A DNA stretch of 64,000 nt, from the NCBI GenBank assembly GCA_963668585.1, contig OY764869.1, positions 434,001-498,000 on the forward strand, in the 5' to 3' direction. The notes under the pieces were generated by a model that was not told where the DNA came from, searched no databases, and saw only the letters and a program-made list of their open reading frames with translations. This document shows, in pieces, positions 35,058 to 44,508 of the stretch; the stretch's first letter is position 1, and each line of letters starts with the position of its first letter. The translations under genes were made by a program, and so were the position numbers. The DNA comes from Bin87 sp963668585. Lineage in GTDB: Bacteria; Chloroflexota; Dehalococcoidia; Lucifugimonadales; UBA3495.

Positions 35058-35597
35058 TCAGAAGATGATGCTCAAGGCGCCGTGGTCGGACAGTTCCTCA
35101 AGGTCCAGGATTGCCCGCTTGTAGCACAGGCGCAGCGTTCCATCCACCCGCCGCAACCGGACATCGTAGCGACCCACGTATGGCGAGGACTCTCCAGCGC
35201 GGAACCGCCACACCGCCACTGAAGCGGTGGCCTCGATTTCGTTGCCCGCCATGGCGGTCACCATCACGTTGCTGATGAAACGCCGGGTACGCGACCAGGG
35301 GTATTCGCGGTGGGCGTGCCGGCTTTTGAGTCGGATGATGCGCGCCGCCATGCGGTTGTAGTCGTCGTCGATGAACACCAGATCCGATGCCGGGTCGCCT
35401 TCCGGCAGATCGGTGGTGGGGACGACGTAGCGAGCATCTTCCGTGTAGAGGGTGAGCCATTCGTCCAGGTTCCAGTCGTCGAGCAGCCGGGCTTCCAGGT
35501 AAAGCAGTTGCTCGACCTCGTGCTGAACCAACAGGGACTCGGCGGTGGCCGGCAATCCGCTGACGGCCGGCGGAATGGGAGCGGTTTGGGTTGTCAT
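35058..35597 (-). CDS. Aromatic-ring-hydroxylating dioxygenase beta subunit
   Basis: 179 residues of the SnoaL/NTF2-like fold used by small subunits of Rieske dioxygenases. VQHEVEQLLYLEARLLDD and LDEWLTLYTEDARYVVP open the cone-shaped fold, and SRHAHREYPWSRTRRFISNV is the characteristic central segment. The ATG at 35597 follows GGGAGG. It begins 19 nt after the alpha subunit's stop, so the two are made together and should form an alpha3beta3-type oxygenase. The beta subunit is structural and does not carry catalytic iron. Confidence 0.88.
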   Translation of the reverse strand: MTTQTAPIPPAVSGLPATAESLLVQHEVEQLLYLEARLLDDWNLDEWLTLYTEDARYVVPTTDLPEGDPASDLVFIDDDYNRMAARIIRLKSRHAHREYPWSRTRRFISNVMVTAMAGNEIEATASVAVWRFRAGESSPYVGRYDVRLRRVDGTLRLCYKRAILDLEELSDHGALSIIF

Positions 35598-35616
35598 GTG
35601 GCTGACCCTCCCGTGC

Positions 35617-36954
35617 CTAGTTGTCGGCCGCAACCGAGAGTTCGGGCGAGGGCAAAACCTCCGGGGTTTCGCCGAGCGCCAGACCCCGTTCGTACCGTTC
35701 GACGTGAGGCAGGTCGGCAACCAGCGACTGCCATCGTCGCCAGAACGAGCGCATCTGCAACTCGTCGTTGCCCCTCGGGTCCCGGTGGAATCCGCGCGAA
35801 AGGTCGGACCACTCGACGCCGCCGGAACGGAACCCCTGCTGGCAGGACTCCAGGGCCTCGGTGTCGTCCGGGGTCGCGAAACCGCCCGGCCCCAGGAACG
35901 TCAGGAACGAGTCCAGCCGCCGGCGCAGCATGCTTCCTGCCTCGTCGGCGGGGGCCATCTCCCAGGCGGTGACATCCATGCTGTCGGGGCCGGTGGGCTG
36001 AAAGACCCGGATGGTCACGGCCATGATGTCGTTGATTACCAGGTTGGGGAAGATGACCATATTGCGGCTCTTTTCGCACATGCGCAGGGCCTTGTCCTGG
36101 CCGTGTAGCGCGATCAGATCGTCCTTGATCCGCTGGATTTCCGGACGCGATTCTTCCCCGAAATAGGGATGCCACATGGCAATCGGGCGGCCGTAGATGG
36201 CGTCGTTCTCCATCACGCCGTGCCCGTTGCCCAGCGCCCGCCCGAATCCATGGCGGTTGTTGATCGCAGGCACGTTGCCGCCAACCTCGTTGGCCATGTA
36301 GTCGAAGTAGGTCTGGTGTGTCGGCAGAGCGTGGTAGCCGTCGATGCTGTTTTCGGCCAGCAGTTTCCAGTTCGCCTTGATGGTGTAGCGATTGGATCCG
36401 GGTATGACCTTCATCCCGGCGGGCGACTGGTCGGCAACCAGGTCGAGATACTCCGCCGCGCCGGCCAGATAATCGACCAATGATCCGGTTTCATCGCTGA
36501 AGCAGACGAATATGAAACCCTTGTAGCTGTCGAACCGTGGCGACCGCAGGCTCATTTCGGCGCGGTCAAAGTCCGGACCGTAGCCATCGATATCGGGCAT
36601 GCCGATCAACTCGCCCGATGTATTGAAACTCCAGGCATGGTAGAAGCACTGGAACACCTGCGCGTTGCCATGGTCGGTGCGGCAGATGAGCGCGCCCCGG
36701 TGCGGGCAGGTATTGTGGAATACCACCAGTTCGCCGTCGCGGTTGCGGGCAAAGAACAGCGCCCGCTCGGCCACGACGCGGCGCACGTAGTCCCCCGCGT
36801 TGGGGATCTCGGACTCGTGCCCCAGATAAAGCCAGCAGGTGTCGAATATCCGCTGTTTTTCCAGATCGTAGATTTCGGGCATCACCATGCTGGAGCGATG
36901 CACCCGGAACTTTCCGAGGTCAGGCCGGTCATAGACCAGTTCGCTGATTTCCAT
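35617..36954 (-). CDS. Aromatic-ring-hydroxylating dioxygenase alpha subunit (Rieske)
   Basis: 445 residues from ATG at 36954 (GAGGA upstream). The Rieske [2Fe-2S] ligands are CPHRG and CFYHAW (C-x-H, 17 residues, C-x2-H) near residues 83-106. The mononuclear iron site follows as ENSIDGYHALPTH near 200 (D-x2-H-x4-H), with the carboxylate ligand expected near residue 360. Together with the beta subunit it would use O2 and electrons to hydroxylate an aromatic or related substrate. No reductase or ferredoxin is encoded nearby, so electrons must come from a shared system. Confidence 0.92.
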   Translation of the reverse strand: MEISELVYDRPDLGKFRVHRSSMVMPEIYDLEKQRIFDTCWLYLGHESEIPNAGDYVRRVVAERALFFARNRDGELVVFHNTCPHRGALICRTDHGNAQVFQCFYHAWSFNTSGELIGMPDIDGYGPDFDRAEMSLRSPRFDSYKGFIFVCFSDETGSLVDYLAGAAEYLDLVADQSPAGMKVIPGSNRYTIKANWKLLAENSIDGYHALPTHQTYFDYMANEVGGNVPAINNRHGFGRALGNGHGVMENDAIYGRPIAMWHPYFGEESRPEIQRIKDDLIALHGQDKALRMCEKSRNMVIFPNLVINDIMAVTIRVFQPTGPDSMDVTAWEMAPADEAGSMLRRRLDSFLTFLGPGGFATPDDTEALESCQQGFRSGGVEWSDLSRGFHRDPRGNDELQMRSFWRRWQSLVADLPHVERYERGLALGETPEVLPSPELSVAADN

Positions 36955-37024
36955 ATTGAATCCTCCACGCACGCGCCCGGCGTGCGAGTTCATTGATACC
37001 GGTTGCTGAGATACCGGTTGCTGA

Positions 37025-38788
37025 TCACCTGGGTATGACCGGCAGCGTGATGTGCGACGGGTATCGGGCCGAGTGATGCACGGTCTGTTGCGCCGTTTCG
37101 AGGCGCGAGTCAACTCCCAGCGCCGCTCCGGTGTTCGGGTTGCGGTCGAATCGGGGGAAGTTGCTGCTGGAGATGTCCACGCGGATGCGATGGCCGGCCT
37201 TCACCAGGTGGCTGGTCGCCCACAGGTCGATGGTGTACCGGTACACCTCGCCCGGGGTAACCGGCGCGGGTTCGCGGGCCGAAGTGCGGTACCGGGCGCG
37301 GACAATGCCATCCTGCAGGTTCTGGGCGAATCCGTCGGGGCGCACGTCCACCAGTTTGGCGGTGAAGTCGGTATCAACGGCGGTGGTGGCCGCGTAGAGG
37401 GTGGCGGTTATGTACCCCGTCAGTTCCAGGTCCCCCTCCAGTGGGTCGGAGGTGAACGACAGGACGTCCGGCCGGTCCTCGGCCGGGCCCTGATCGAATA
37501 CGCCGTAATCGATCATCAGGGTGTTGCCGCCCAGGGTGGGAACCGGGTCCGCCGGGTCGTAGGTGAACCGGTCGGCGGGTTCGTCCGGATCCGGCGGCAC
37601 GGTGGACAGGGAGCCATCCCCGTTGCGCGTGTTGGCGCCGCCGCCCGACCACAGGTACCAGCGGGTGTACTGGGTGCGGGCCAGAGGCCATTCCTGTTCG
37701 TCCCGCCAGCGGTTCTCGCCCATCACGAAAAGGCGGACGGGCGGGTCGTCCATGATCCCGGTTTCCTCTCCCTTCAGCCAGTAGTCGTACCAGCGCAGCA
37801 GGTAGTCGTGGAGTTCGATGCCCGCCTCGGGTCCGAAATCGATGTTGCCGGCGCCGCCGGTGGTGGGTTCGGTGAAGGGACGCAGGTGCGCCCACGGCCC
37901 GATGAGCAATTTCTGATTGCGTCTCGCCAGTTCACTGCCGCCATGTTTCTGGATGGCCTGAAAGGCGTTCAGCGCGCCTTCCAGGAATATGTCGTACCAC
38001 GAGCTGACATGGAACATGGGGATGGAGACGTTGCCAGCCTGCCGCATCAGGTTCAGGCCCCACCAGTACGGGCCGTCCAACTCTTCGTCGAAGTATTCGT
38101 GGAAATACGGAGCGGCTTCCTTGAGCCGGCCGATCCAGTCGCGCAGCGGCAGGTGGCGATACCATTCGTCCGACAACGGCTGCCCGAAGTTGCCCGGTTC
38201 GATGACGTACTCGTCCATTTTGGCGAGCAGGTCTTCGTGTCCGCCCCGGGCCAGGGTGTTCCTCCCCTTCAGGATGGCATACGGCACCATCCAGCCCCAC
38301 TCCATCGCGCCGCCCGTGTGGTACACCCAGGACTGGTGAAAGTCCGACGACGCGGAAACCGTGGCCATCGTGCGCAGGTGCGGCGGCAACGGACGCTTGC
38401 CCGCCAGCGTGTACTGCGTGGCGCCCAGGTAGCTCTGCCCCGTCGTTGCGACCTGGCCCGTTGACCAGGGCTGCCTGGCCGCCCATTCCACGGTGTCGTA
38501 GCCGTCCAGCGCCTCCTGGAACAGCGGATTGTAGTCTCCCTCCGAGTCGAACCGGCCCCGCACATCCTGGCTCAGCATCACGTAGCCGTTGCGCGGCAGG
38601 AACCAGATGGAGTGGTCAGGGTTGTCCAGGTAGCTGTCCTTACCATATGGCCCGCGGTTGATCAGCACCGGAAACCGGCCGGGGGCATCGGGACGGACCA
38701 CATCGGTGGCCAGACGCGTGCCGTCTCGCATCGGCACCATCACGTTGGGTTCCCGTGTAACCTGGTATTGGCGACGTTGGGCGGTCAT
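37025..38788 (-). CDS. CocE/NonD family hydrolase
   Basis: 587 residues from ATG at 38788, which has GGAGGAGCC upstream. The N-terminal alpha/beta hydrolase domain begins VMVPMRDGTRLATDV and has the nucleophile motif TTGQSYLGAT near residue 121. The C-terminal jelly-roll domain (DPLEGDLELTGYITATLYA through VKAGHRIRVDISSSNFPRF) matches the X-Pro dipeptidyl-peptidase C-terminal domain shared by cocaine esterase and acyl-amino-acid esterases. No signal peptide is visible. It likely hydrolyses an ester or amide. It lies 70 nt upstream of the Rieske pair on the same strand and could feed the same pathway. Confidence 0.92.
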   Translation of the reverse strand: MTAQRRQYQVTREPNVMVPMRDGTRLATDVVRPDAPGRFPVLINRGPYGKDSYLDNPDHSIWFLPRNGYVMLSQDVRGRFDSEGDYNPLFQEALDGYDTVEWAARQPWSTGQVATTGQSYLGATQYTLAGKRPLPPHLRTMATVSASSDFHQSWVYHTGGAMEWGWMVPYAILKGRNTLARGGHEDLLAKMDEYVIEPGNFGQPLSDEWYRHLPLRDWIGRLKEAAPYFHEYFDEELDGPYWWGLNLMRQAGNVSIPMFHVSSWYDIFLEGALNAFQAIQKHGGSELARRNQKLLIGPWAHLRPFTEPTTGGAGNIDFGPEAGIELHDYLLRWYDYWLKGEETGIMDDPPVRLFVMGENRWRDEQEWPLARTQYTRWYLWSGGGANTRNGDGSLSTVPPDPDEPADRFTYDPADPVPTLGGNTLMIDYGVFDQGPAEDRPDVLSFTSDPLEGDLELTGYITATLYAATTAVDTDFTAKLVDVRPDGFAQNLQDGIVRARYRTSAREPAPVTPGEVYRYTIDLWATSHLVKAGHRIRVDISSSNFPRFDRNPNTGAALGVDSRLETAQQTVHHSARYPSHITLPVIPR

Positions 38789-39035
38789 GCGAGGCTCCTC
38801 CAATGGCGGTTCAGCACAAATTTCGTTCCGAATGACGCCAACGATACCCGGCGCGGCGTGCAGCGTCAATCAATCTCATGCCGTCGGCAGGGTCTTCCGA
38901 TTGTTGGCGCAGGTCGAAGTTGCTGGCTCATGCTCGTCGCTCCGATGGCAGTCTCCAGGGCACGGTGGCCCGGGGACGCCGTAGGCTAACGAGCGATGTC
39001 ACCGTTGTCGAGAGATGGCGGCTGCGGAGATTCGT

Positions 39036-39605
39036 TCAATGCGGCCAGTTGTCGAGCTGTGGGATCTCCCGTTCCGGGAAGGTGCGGGTGCATAGCTCGA
39101 AGACGGCTTGCCAGGCGGCGTGTTGCGGGCCGCCCATCGAACGCACTGCTGCATCGTCGCCCAGGTGGTGCTTGATGGCCAGCAGCGCGGCGCCGACCAG
39201 CGCGTCGTAGGGCAAGGCGTTGGTTGTGCATGCGCCGTGGCCGGCTGACACCCCGATTTTGACGTTGTTCTCCCAGTTGGGTGGGTAATTGAAGGTGGCG
39301 CAGGCATCCACTTCGGCGTTCAGCGAGATCCGGTCAGGGCCCAGGGTAAATTCCTCGTACTTGTCGCGTGGCGTCCGCATCTGGAAGTTGCACTGGGCGG
39401 CGAGTGCCTGGACGTCGGCCACGATGGTTTGAGTCTGGGCGGACTGCTGGTCTTTGATTTCCCAGAAGTGGGTGTAGCCACGGATGCCGTGGTAGGGTTC
39501 GGGTCCGCCGCGTGCGGCGATGTCGCGTTGCCTGGCTTCCCAATTGCGTTCTGCGGCCGCGAACAGGATGTCGAGCCTGGCTTGTGCTTCAGGTGTGACG
39601 AGCAC
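39036..39605 (-). CDS. Hypothetical protein
   Basis: 189 residues from GTG at 39605, open to TGA; an upstream ribosome binding site is not clear. I do not recognise the family. The sequence is rich in Trp, His and Cys (YTHFWEIKDQQ, NYPPNWENN, AGHGACTTNALPYD), and the C-terminal half predicts helices. It has no signal peptide or membrane segment. Composition and codon use look like the surrounding coding DNA, so it is probably a real gene. It is the last gene before the disrupted region that starts at the IS5-type element. Confidence 0.6.
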   Translation of the reverse strand: MLVTPEAQARLDILFAAAERNWEARQRDIAARGGPEPYHGIRGYTHFWEIKDQQSAQTQTIVADVQALAAQCNFQMRTPRDKYEEFTLGPDRISLNAEVDACATFNYPPNWENNVKIGVSAGHGACTTNALPYDALVGAALLAIKHHLGDDAAVRSMGGPQHAAWQAVFELCTRTFPEREIPQLDNWPH

Positions 39606-39972
39606 GAGTTCCGGCGCGTATATTAGTCCATGGATGTCATCGTCGTGCGGGTGGCTTGGGCCGTGTTCGTGGGCTCGTCGCGTCGTTGGGTCATTCTTCC
39701 TGGCTTCCAGTGGCGTGGGCAGGGCAGCGGCTATGAGGCTGGGTATCCTGCCGTGAGAATAGCACGGTGATCCGGTTGGTGCTCTGGTCTAGGGCGGCAG
39801 CCGTCTTCGGTGGCGCAGCCTATGGCGCGCCGGAACCCGCTTGCGGAAATGGCCGGCGGCCGTCAGGGACACCCTGTGGGCGAGATTCGAGTATCCGGGG
39901 CAGGCAAGGAAATCAGCCGCCGGCTTCCTTCTCGACGTCAGCGTCGTTGTCGGTCGCCGACTGTTGGGTTCT
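39606..39972. other. Gap before the IS element, no gene recognised
   Basis: About 370 nt without a convincing gene on either strand. It directly precedes the left inverted repeat of the IS5-type element. I found no N-terminal part of the cadherin-repeat gene here, so the element did not simply split an otherwise complete gene. Confidence 0.4.
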
Positions 39973-40633
39973 GTTGACATTTGATGACAATGGCCGCATG
40001 TCAAACATCAGACTATCACCAGAACAGTGGGCCAGGATTCTCGATTTCTTGCGTGGCTGCACTGGCGTGTACGTCGGCCAGGAAACGGATTGCCGACGGT
40101 TTGTCGAAGCGGTCTTATGGATCAACCGCTCTGGGGGGCAATGGCGACTGCTGCCTGACGAGTACGGGAACTGGAATACCGTCTACAAACGGTTCGCCCG
40201 TTGGACTGACCAACGGGTTCAGCACGAAGGTTCACGTGAGCGTGGACGGCTTGGGCAATCCCTTGCGGTTCATCCTGACCGGAGGGCAACAGCACGACAT
40301 CACCCAGGCGGAGGGGTTGATCTCCGGTTACGCTGGCGAGCACTTACTGGCCGACAGAGCATATGACCCTCGGTAGTTTCGCCAGCACATCCTGGAACTG
40401 GGCATGACCCCGGTCATTCCGCCCCGCTCGAACCGCAAGGAATTCGCTGATTATGACCGTCATCTGTACCGGGAGCGTCATCTGGTGGAATGCTTCATCG
40501 GCAAGTGGAATGCTTCATTGGCAAGATGAACCACTATCGCCGGATATACTTCCGGATTGAGAAACTGGACCCCAGATACTTGGGCTTCCTCCATTTCACC
40601 GCCGCTCTCGTCCGGTTACGGTGAAATGTCAAC
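39973..40633 (+). mobile_element. IS5-type (IS427-like) insertion sequence remnant
   Basis: Terminal inverted repeats GTTGACATTT (39973-39982) and AAATGTCAAC (40624-40633) bound 661 bp that encode two pieces of a DDE transposase. Full-length two-frame members of this group are about 0.85 kb, so roughly 0.2 kb is missing from the middle. No obvious target duplication flanks it. It carries a short direct duplication near 40490-40525 (the GGAATGCTTCAT and GGCAAG segments). Confidence 0.8.
39998..40618 (+). pseudogene. IS5-family transposase, internally deleted and frameshifted
   Basis: The N-terminal piece (ATG 39998) has the IS5-type SPEQWARILDFL and FVEAVLWINRSGGQWRLLP. At about 40200 the similarity jumps in another frame to TNGFSTKVHVSVDGLGNPLR, then TGGQQHDITQAEGL and LLADRAYD, skipping the segment that would hold the first catalytic Asp. 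A stop (TAG at 40374) interrupts the second piece, which goes on as GMTPVIPPRSNRKEFADYD and LVECFIGKWN around the Glu region. Not active. Confidence 0.85.
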
Positions 40634-42795
40634 ATAACCTGGCACCTCCAGCCCCCCGCAACGTCACGCAGGCGGTCACCGTTACGGTCAAAGACCTGGA
40701 GGAGACCGGCATGATCGAGGTGAGCAACCTCACCCCTGCGGTGGGAGAGGTGGTGCGTTTCGTACTGTCAGACCCTGACGGCGACATCGCGACCGGCAGC
40801 GGCTTACTGATTAGCTGTGGCCTGAGTGCGCAGGATTCTTTGGGTGTCTGGCAACCAGTGTTGCACTCCCCCTCCTATTCGATGACGCTGAGCTACACGG
40901 TGGACGAGGACGACACCGGCAAGCCGCTGCGCGCCGAGGTGTACCACTTCGACCGGAGCAGCCCGGATCACAGCTTGGCCAACCGCAAGCACCTGACCAG
41001 TGAAGCCACCGCCGCAGTCACGGCGGACCCCATCATCAACGCGCCCCCGCGGTTCCGGTCCGGTTTGCAGCAGACGATACCGGAGAGCCCCGCCGGTGTG
41101 GAGGTCGGCGCGCCGGTGGTGGCCAGCGACCGGGATAATGACACCCTGACGTTCGCGATCAACAACAATCCGGACGACCTTTTCGAAATCAACGCCAGCA
41201 CCGGGCAGCTGAGCACCAAGCAGGAGCTCGACTTTGAAAGCGTGTCCGGCCTGCTGCTGCTGGGCGTCACCCTGCACGACGGCGCGGACGCCGACGACAA
41301 CCCGGACGACACGGAGGACGTTTCCGCCACGGTCGCCATCTCCGTATCCGACCTTGAGGAGGAGGGGGTGGTAACGCTGTCGGACGCAGACCCCGACGGC
41401 GAGGCCATCGACGACACCATCAACGTGGCCGACGTGAATGAGGCGCCGGTGGTTTCGGGAGACGCTGCTCCCTCCATGCGGGAGAACGCAAACTCAGCGG
41501 TGGCGACCTACAGGGCGGCCGACCCGGAACGGGACACCGTCGCCTGGTCGGTCAACGATCCCGACTTCTATATCACCGATGGCGGCCAGCTCCACTTCCG
41601 CGTTCCGCCCAGCTTCGAGGACGGGGCCAGCTATCCGGTGACGGTCACCGCCACCGATGACGATAGCGAGACACCCTTGTCCGGGTCGCTGGACGTGGCG
41701 GTCACGATTACCGACGTGGAGGAGCCGGGAACTGTTGCCGTAACCCCGCCGCGGGGTTGGGAGGGGACCCGGTTCAGCGCACCCTGGCGGACGGAGACGG
41801 CAGCATCAGCGGCGAGAGTTGGCAGTGGGAGCGTTCCTCCAACCGCTCCAGCTGGTCGGACATCTCTGGAGGGACCTCCAGCGCCCATACGGCGGGTTCG
41901 GAAGACGCCAATCAATACCTGCGGGCAACGGTCTCCTACACGGACGCCCCGGGCAGCAACAAGACGGCTTCCGCGGTGGTTGCGGGACGGATCGGAGATC
42001 AGGCGCCGGCAGCCAACTCCGCACCCGAATTCGCGGAAGCCTCAACCACCCGGTCCATTGAGCAGGGCACGGCGGCTGGCCGGGCCATTGGCGCCCCGGT
42101 GCGGGCGACGGATGCCGACGCCGGGGACATCCTGACCTATTCCCTGAGCGGGCCGGACGCCGATGATTTCGACATTGGCGCGGCCACCGGCCAGCTGCGG
42201 ACCTGGGCTGTCCTGGACCCGCGAGTGGGCGGCAAGCCTCTCCGATCCCGACGGCGGGGTGGCCGACGTGTCGTGGTCGTGGGAACGGTCCGACGATCAG
42301 ACCACCTGGACCGTGATCGACGGCGCGTCCGATTCCACCTACACCCCGGTGCGCGACGACGTCGGTCATCACCTGAGGGCGACGGCGAGCTACACCGACG
42401 CTCAGGGGCCGGACAAGCAGGCGATGGGGCAGGCGGGAGCGACGGGGGCGTCGGAAGCGCCGGTCGTCGCGCAGGGCGGGGAACCTGCGGTCGTTGGCCC
42501 GGTCGCCGACTTCGAGGCGAGCGTCGATGACCAGGGACCGAACTCGGTTCGGCTCACCTGGGCCGGTGCGGAAAACGCGCAGACCCACATGGTGGCGTTT
42601 ATAAAGTCGTCGGACGTGTCGGCGGGGGAATACCGCCGGGTGCGGTTCATGCCGTTCAGCGGCTCGCAGGGTGTGATCGCCGGCCTGGAGGGTGGGGCCG
42701 AGTACCTGTTCATCTCCATCGGGATGCGGTGGAACTGGATCGAGTACTGGACGGTGTGGGGCCGCTGGTCCGACTGGGTCGAAACCACACCCTGA
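40634..42795 (+). pseudogene. Cadherin-repeat surface protein, 5'-truncated and frameshifted
   Basis: Starts directly at the right end of the IS5 remnant with no signal peptide, so the N-terminus is lost. Frame 1 (to about 41755) holds cadherin-like repeats with calcium-type motifs: DRDNDTLTFAINNNPDDLFE, ASTGQLSTKQELDFE, AADPERDTVAWSV, VTATDDDSETPLSG. The frame then shifts near 41757 in a G-rich run (continuing DGDGSISGESWQWERSS and TDADAGDILTYSLSG). It shifts again near 42210, where a cadherin repeat appears to be joined out of place to SLSDPDGGVADVSWSWERSD. The last 100 residues form a fibronectin-III-like domain (NSVRLTWAGAENAQTHMVAF) and end WSDWVETTP. A secreted adhesin in origin. Confidence 0.8.
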
Positions 42796-43497
42796 TGATG
42801 CAGCCGGATCGCTGACCAAAGGCAGCCCTCAGTGATTGTCGCGGACGGTGAACGGCGACCTCCGCGCGCTGCACAACGTGCCTGCTGACGCCGGTTCCCA
42901 CAGGGCAAGGGTACCGGGGTTTCCGCCCTGTTGTACCGCTCGGAGCCTGGCAAATGAGATTGGCTCTGGCCACAAACTGCCCTCGGTCTTTCCTCAAGAA
43001 GCGGTCTACGCTGCGCCGCCACCCACCCCTGGTGCGCGGAAAGGCGGCAAAACCTGCATGGCCGCCCAGCTCTACTTCCCGGGCATGGGCGCACGCACTC
43101 TCCGGACCGACGGCGCCGGATGATGGGATTGGACCGGTCCCAGCCGACGCGCCGGCGTGGACTGCAGCGGGTCGCCGCCCGCTGCGACTGACGAGCTATC
43201 GCGCTTCCGTCGGCCAAAATCCACCTTACTCCGGACCAGCAGGTCCGGGCCAGCGGAAAGCGGCGTAACGCGCCGAGCAAACGCGACGGGGCATTTCTCA
43301 CCACCTGCGACAGGGCAGATGCCCCCACCAGAAAGGGCGTTTGCCGATTGTCACCCAGAAGCGCCATCGACAAGATTATGTCGTTCTAATTTGCTCCACT
43401 TTCTTGATGTCGCGATGCACACCCATCAGCAAGAAATTTCTCCACACGGCCAGTGCGGCCGCCGCGAACAAACATCGGAAGAAATCCTCTTACAGCC
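42796..43497. other. 700-bp gap, no gene recognised
   Basis: Only short frames without recognisable domains or ribosome binding sites. It separates the cadherin pseudogene from the Calx-beta protein and probably holds decayed sequence. I see no repeat, hairpin or RNA gene in it. Confidence 0.35.
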
Positions 43498-44508
43498 ATG
43501 ACTGACCATCCAATCACCAACCCCCGACGTATGACCGGCCTCGCCATCATCACCGTGGCGCTGGCCGCCATAATTGCGCTGGCCCTCACCCTGTCGGCGT
43601 CGGCCCAGTCCGAGCCCTGGCAGGCCGCGGTAACCGGTGTGTCCGTTGTAGCGGGGGACAACCCGGGGGAGTTGGTGGTCAGTTGGGATGCGCACCCCGA
43701 GAACCCCAACGACTACCGGGTGAAGTGGGCGGAGGAGGATGGGGAGTTCCGGCCCTATGGCAATTCCAACTGGAATGCGTATCCCACCGGCACAACGCAC
43801 ACCGTGGCTGGTCTGACCCCAGGAGCGACCTACAAAGCGACGGTATTGGCCCGGTTCGACGATCGCAAGCGGTCCGACTGGAGCGAGGTGGTGACGGGGT
43901 CCGCGGCGGCGTCCTCGCCCAACGTGTCGGCAGCGGGCCAGCCGTCGATTGTGGGCACGGCGCAGGTGGGCGAAACGCTGACCGCAGGAACCGACGACAT
44001 CTCGGACGACGACGGGCTGGAGGACGTTACATTCACCTACCAGTGGATCCGGGTGAACAACGGAACGGACACCGACATCACGGACGCGACTTCCAGTTCC
44101 TACACGCTGACCTCTGATGACGCCGGCAAGCAGGTCAGGGTCAGGGTGAGTTTCACCGACGATGAGGGTAACGCAGAACAGGTGACCAGCGACGCCTGGC
44201 CGTCGGAGGGCTCGGTCGTTGGTGTTTCGACGGCGGTGGCCCTGTCATTGAGCGCGGGCTCGGTGGCCGAGGACGCAAGCGCGACCGCCATCACGGTGAC
44301 TGGGACTCTGAATGGAGCAGCGCGGACGAACGACACCACGATGACGGTCGAGGTGGGCGCGTCTGGCGACGCAGCCACGGAAGGTACGGACTACGCCACG
44401 GTCGCCGATCTCACGCTGACGATCGATGCCGGCGAGACCACGGGCACGGCGAGCTTCACGCTGACCCCGACCGACGACGACGTGGCCGAGGGAGACGAGA
44501 CCCTGTAG
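43498..44508 (+). CDS. Secreted FN3/Ig/Calx-beta protein, N-terminal part ending at an in-frame TAG
   Basis: 336 residues. A clear signal peptide (basic ITNPRRM, hydrophobic GLAIITVALAAIIALALTL, cleavage near SASA-QS) is followed by a fibronectin-III-like domain (LVVSWDAHPENPNDYRVKW, residues about 45-140). Next is an Ig-like domain (VGETLTAGTDDISDDDG through VRVSFTDDEG, about 155-235) and most of a Calx-beta domain (AGETTGTASFTLTPTDDDVA). It stops at TAG (44506) right after GDETL, in the middle of the conserved Calx-beta end. The same frame continues without interruption for 605 codons, so this is one gene cut by a single amber codon. Confidence 0.8.
   Translation: MTDHPITNPRRMTGLAIITVALAAIIALALTLSASAQSEPWQAAVTGVSVVAGDNPGELVVSWDAHPENPNDYRVKWAEEDGEFRPYGNSNWNAYPTGTTHTVAGLTPGATYKATVLARFDDRKRSDWSEVVTGSAAASSPNVSAAGQPSIVGTAQVGETLTAGTDDISDDDGLEDVTFTYQWIRVNNGTDTDITDATSSSYTLTSDDAGKQVRVRVSFTDDEGNAEQVTSDAWPSEGSVVGVSTAVALSLSAGSVAEDASATAITVTGTLNGAARTNDTTMTVEVGASGDAATEGTDYATVADLTLTIDAGETTGTASFTLTPTDDDVAEGDETL

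Noticed and set aside
40374..40376. Stop codon in the IS5 remnant as another recoded codon
   Set aside because: It is TAG in an already deleted and frameshifted transposase, so ordinary decay.
44506..44508. Pyrrolysine or programmed readthrough at the TAG
   Set aside because: No methylamine methyltransferase context and no recoding structure seen; a point mutation is simpler. Kept as a finding only for the open frame that follows.
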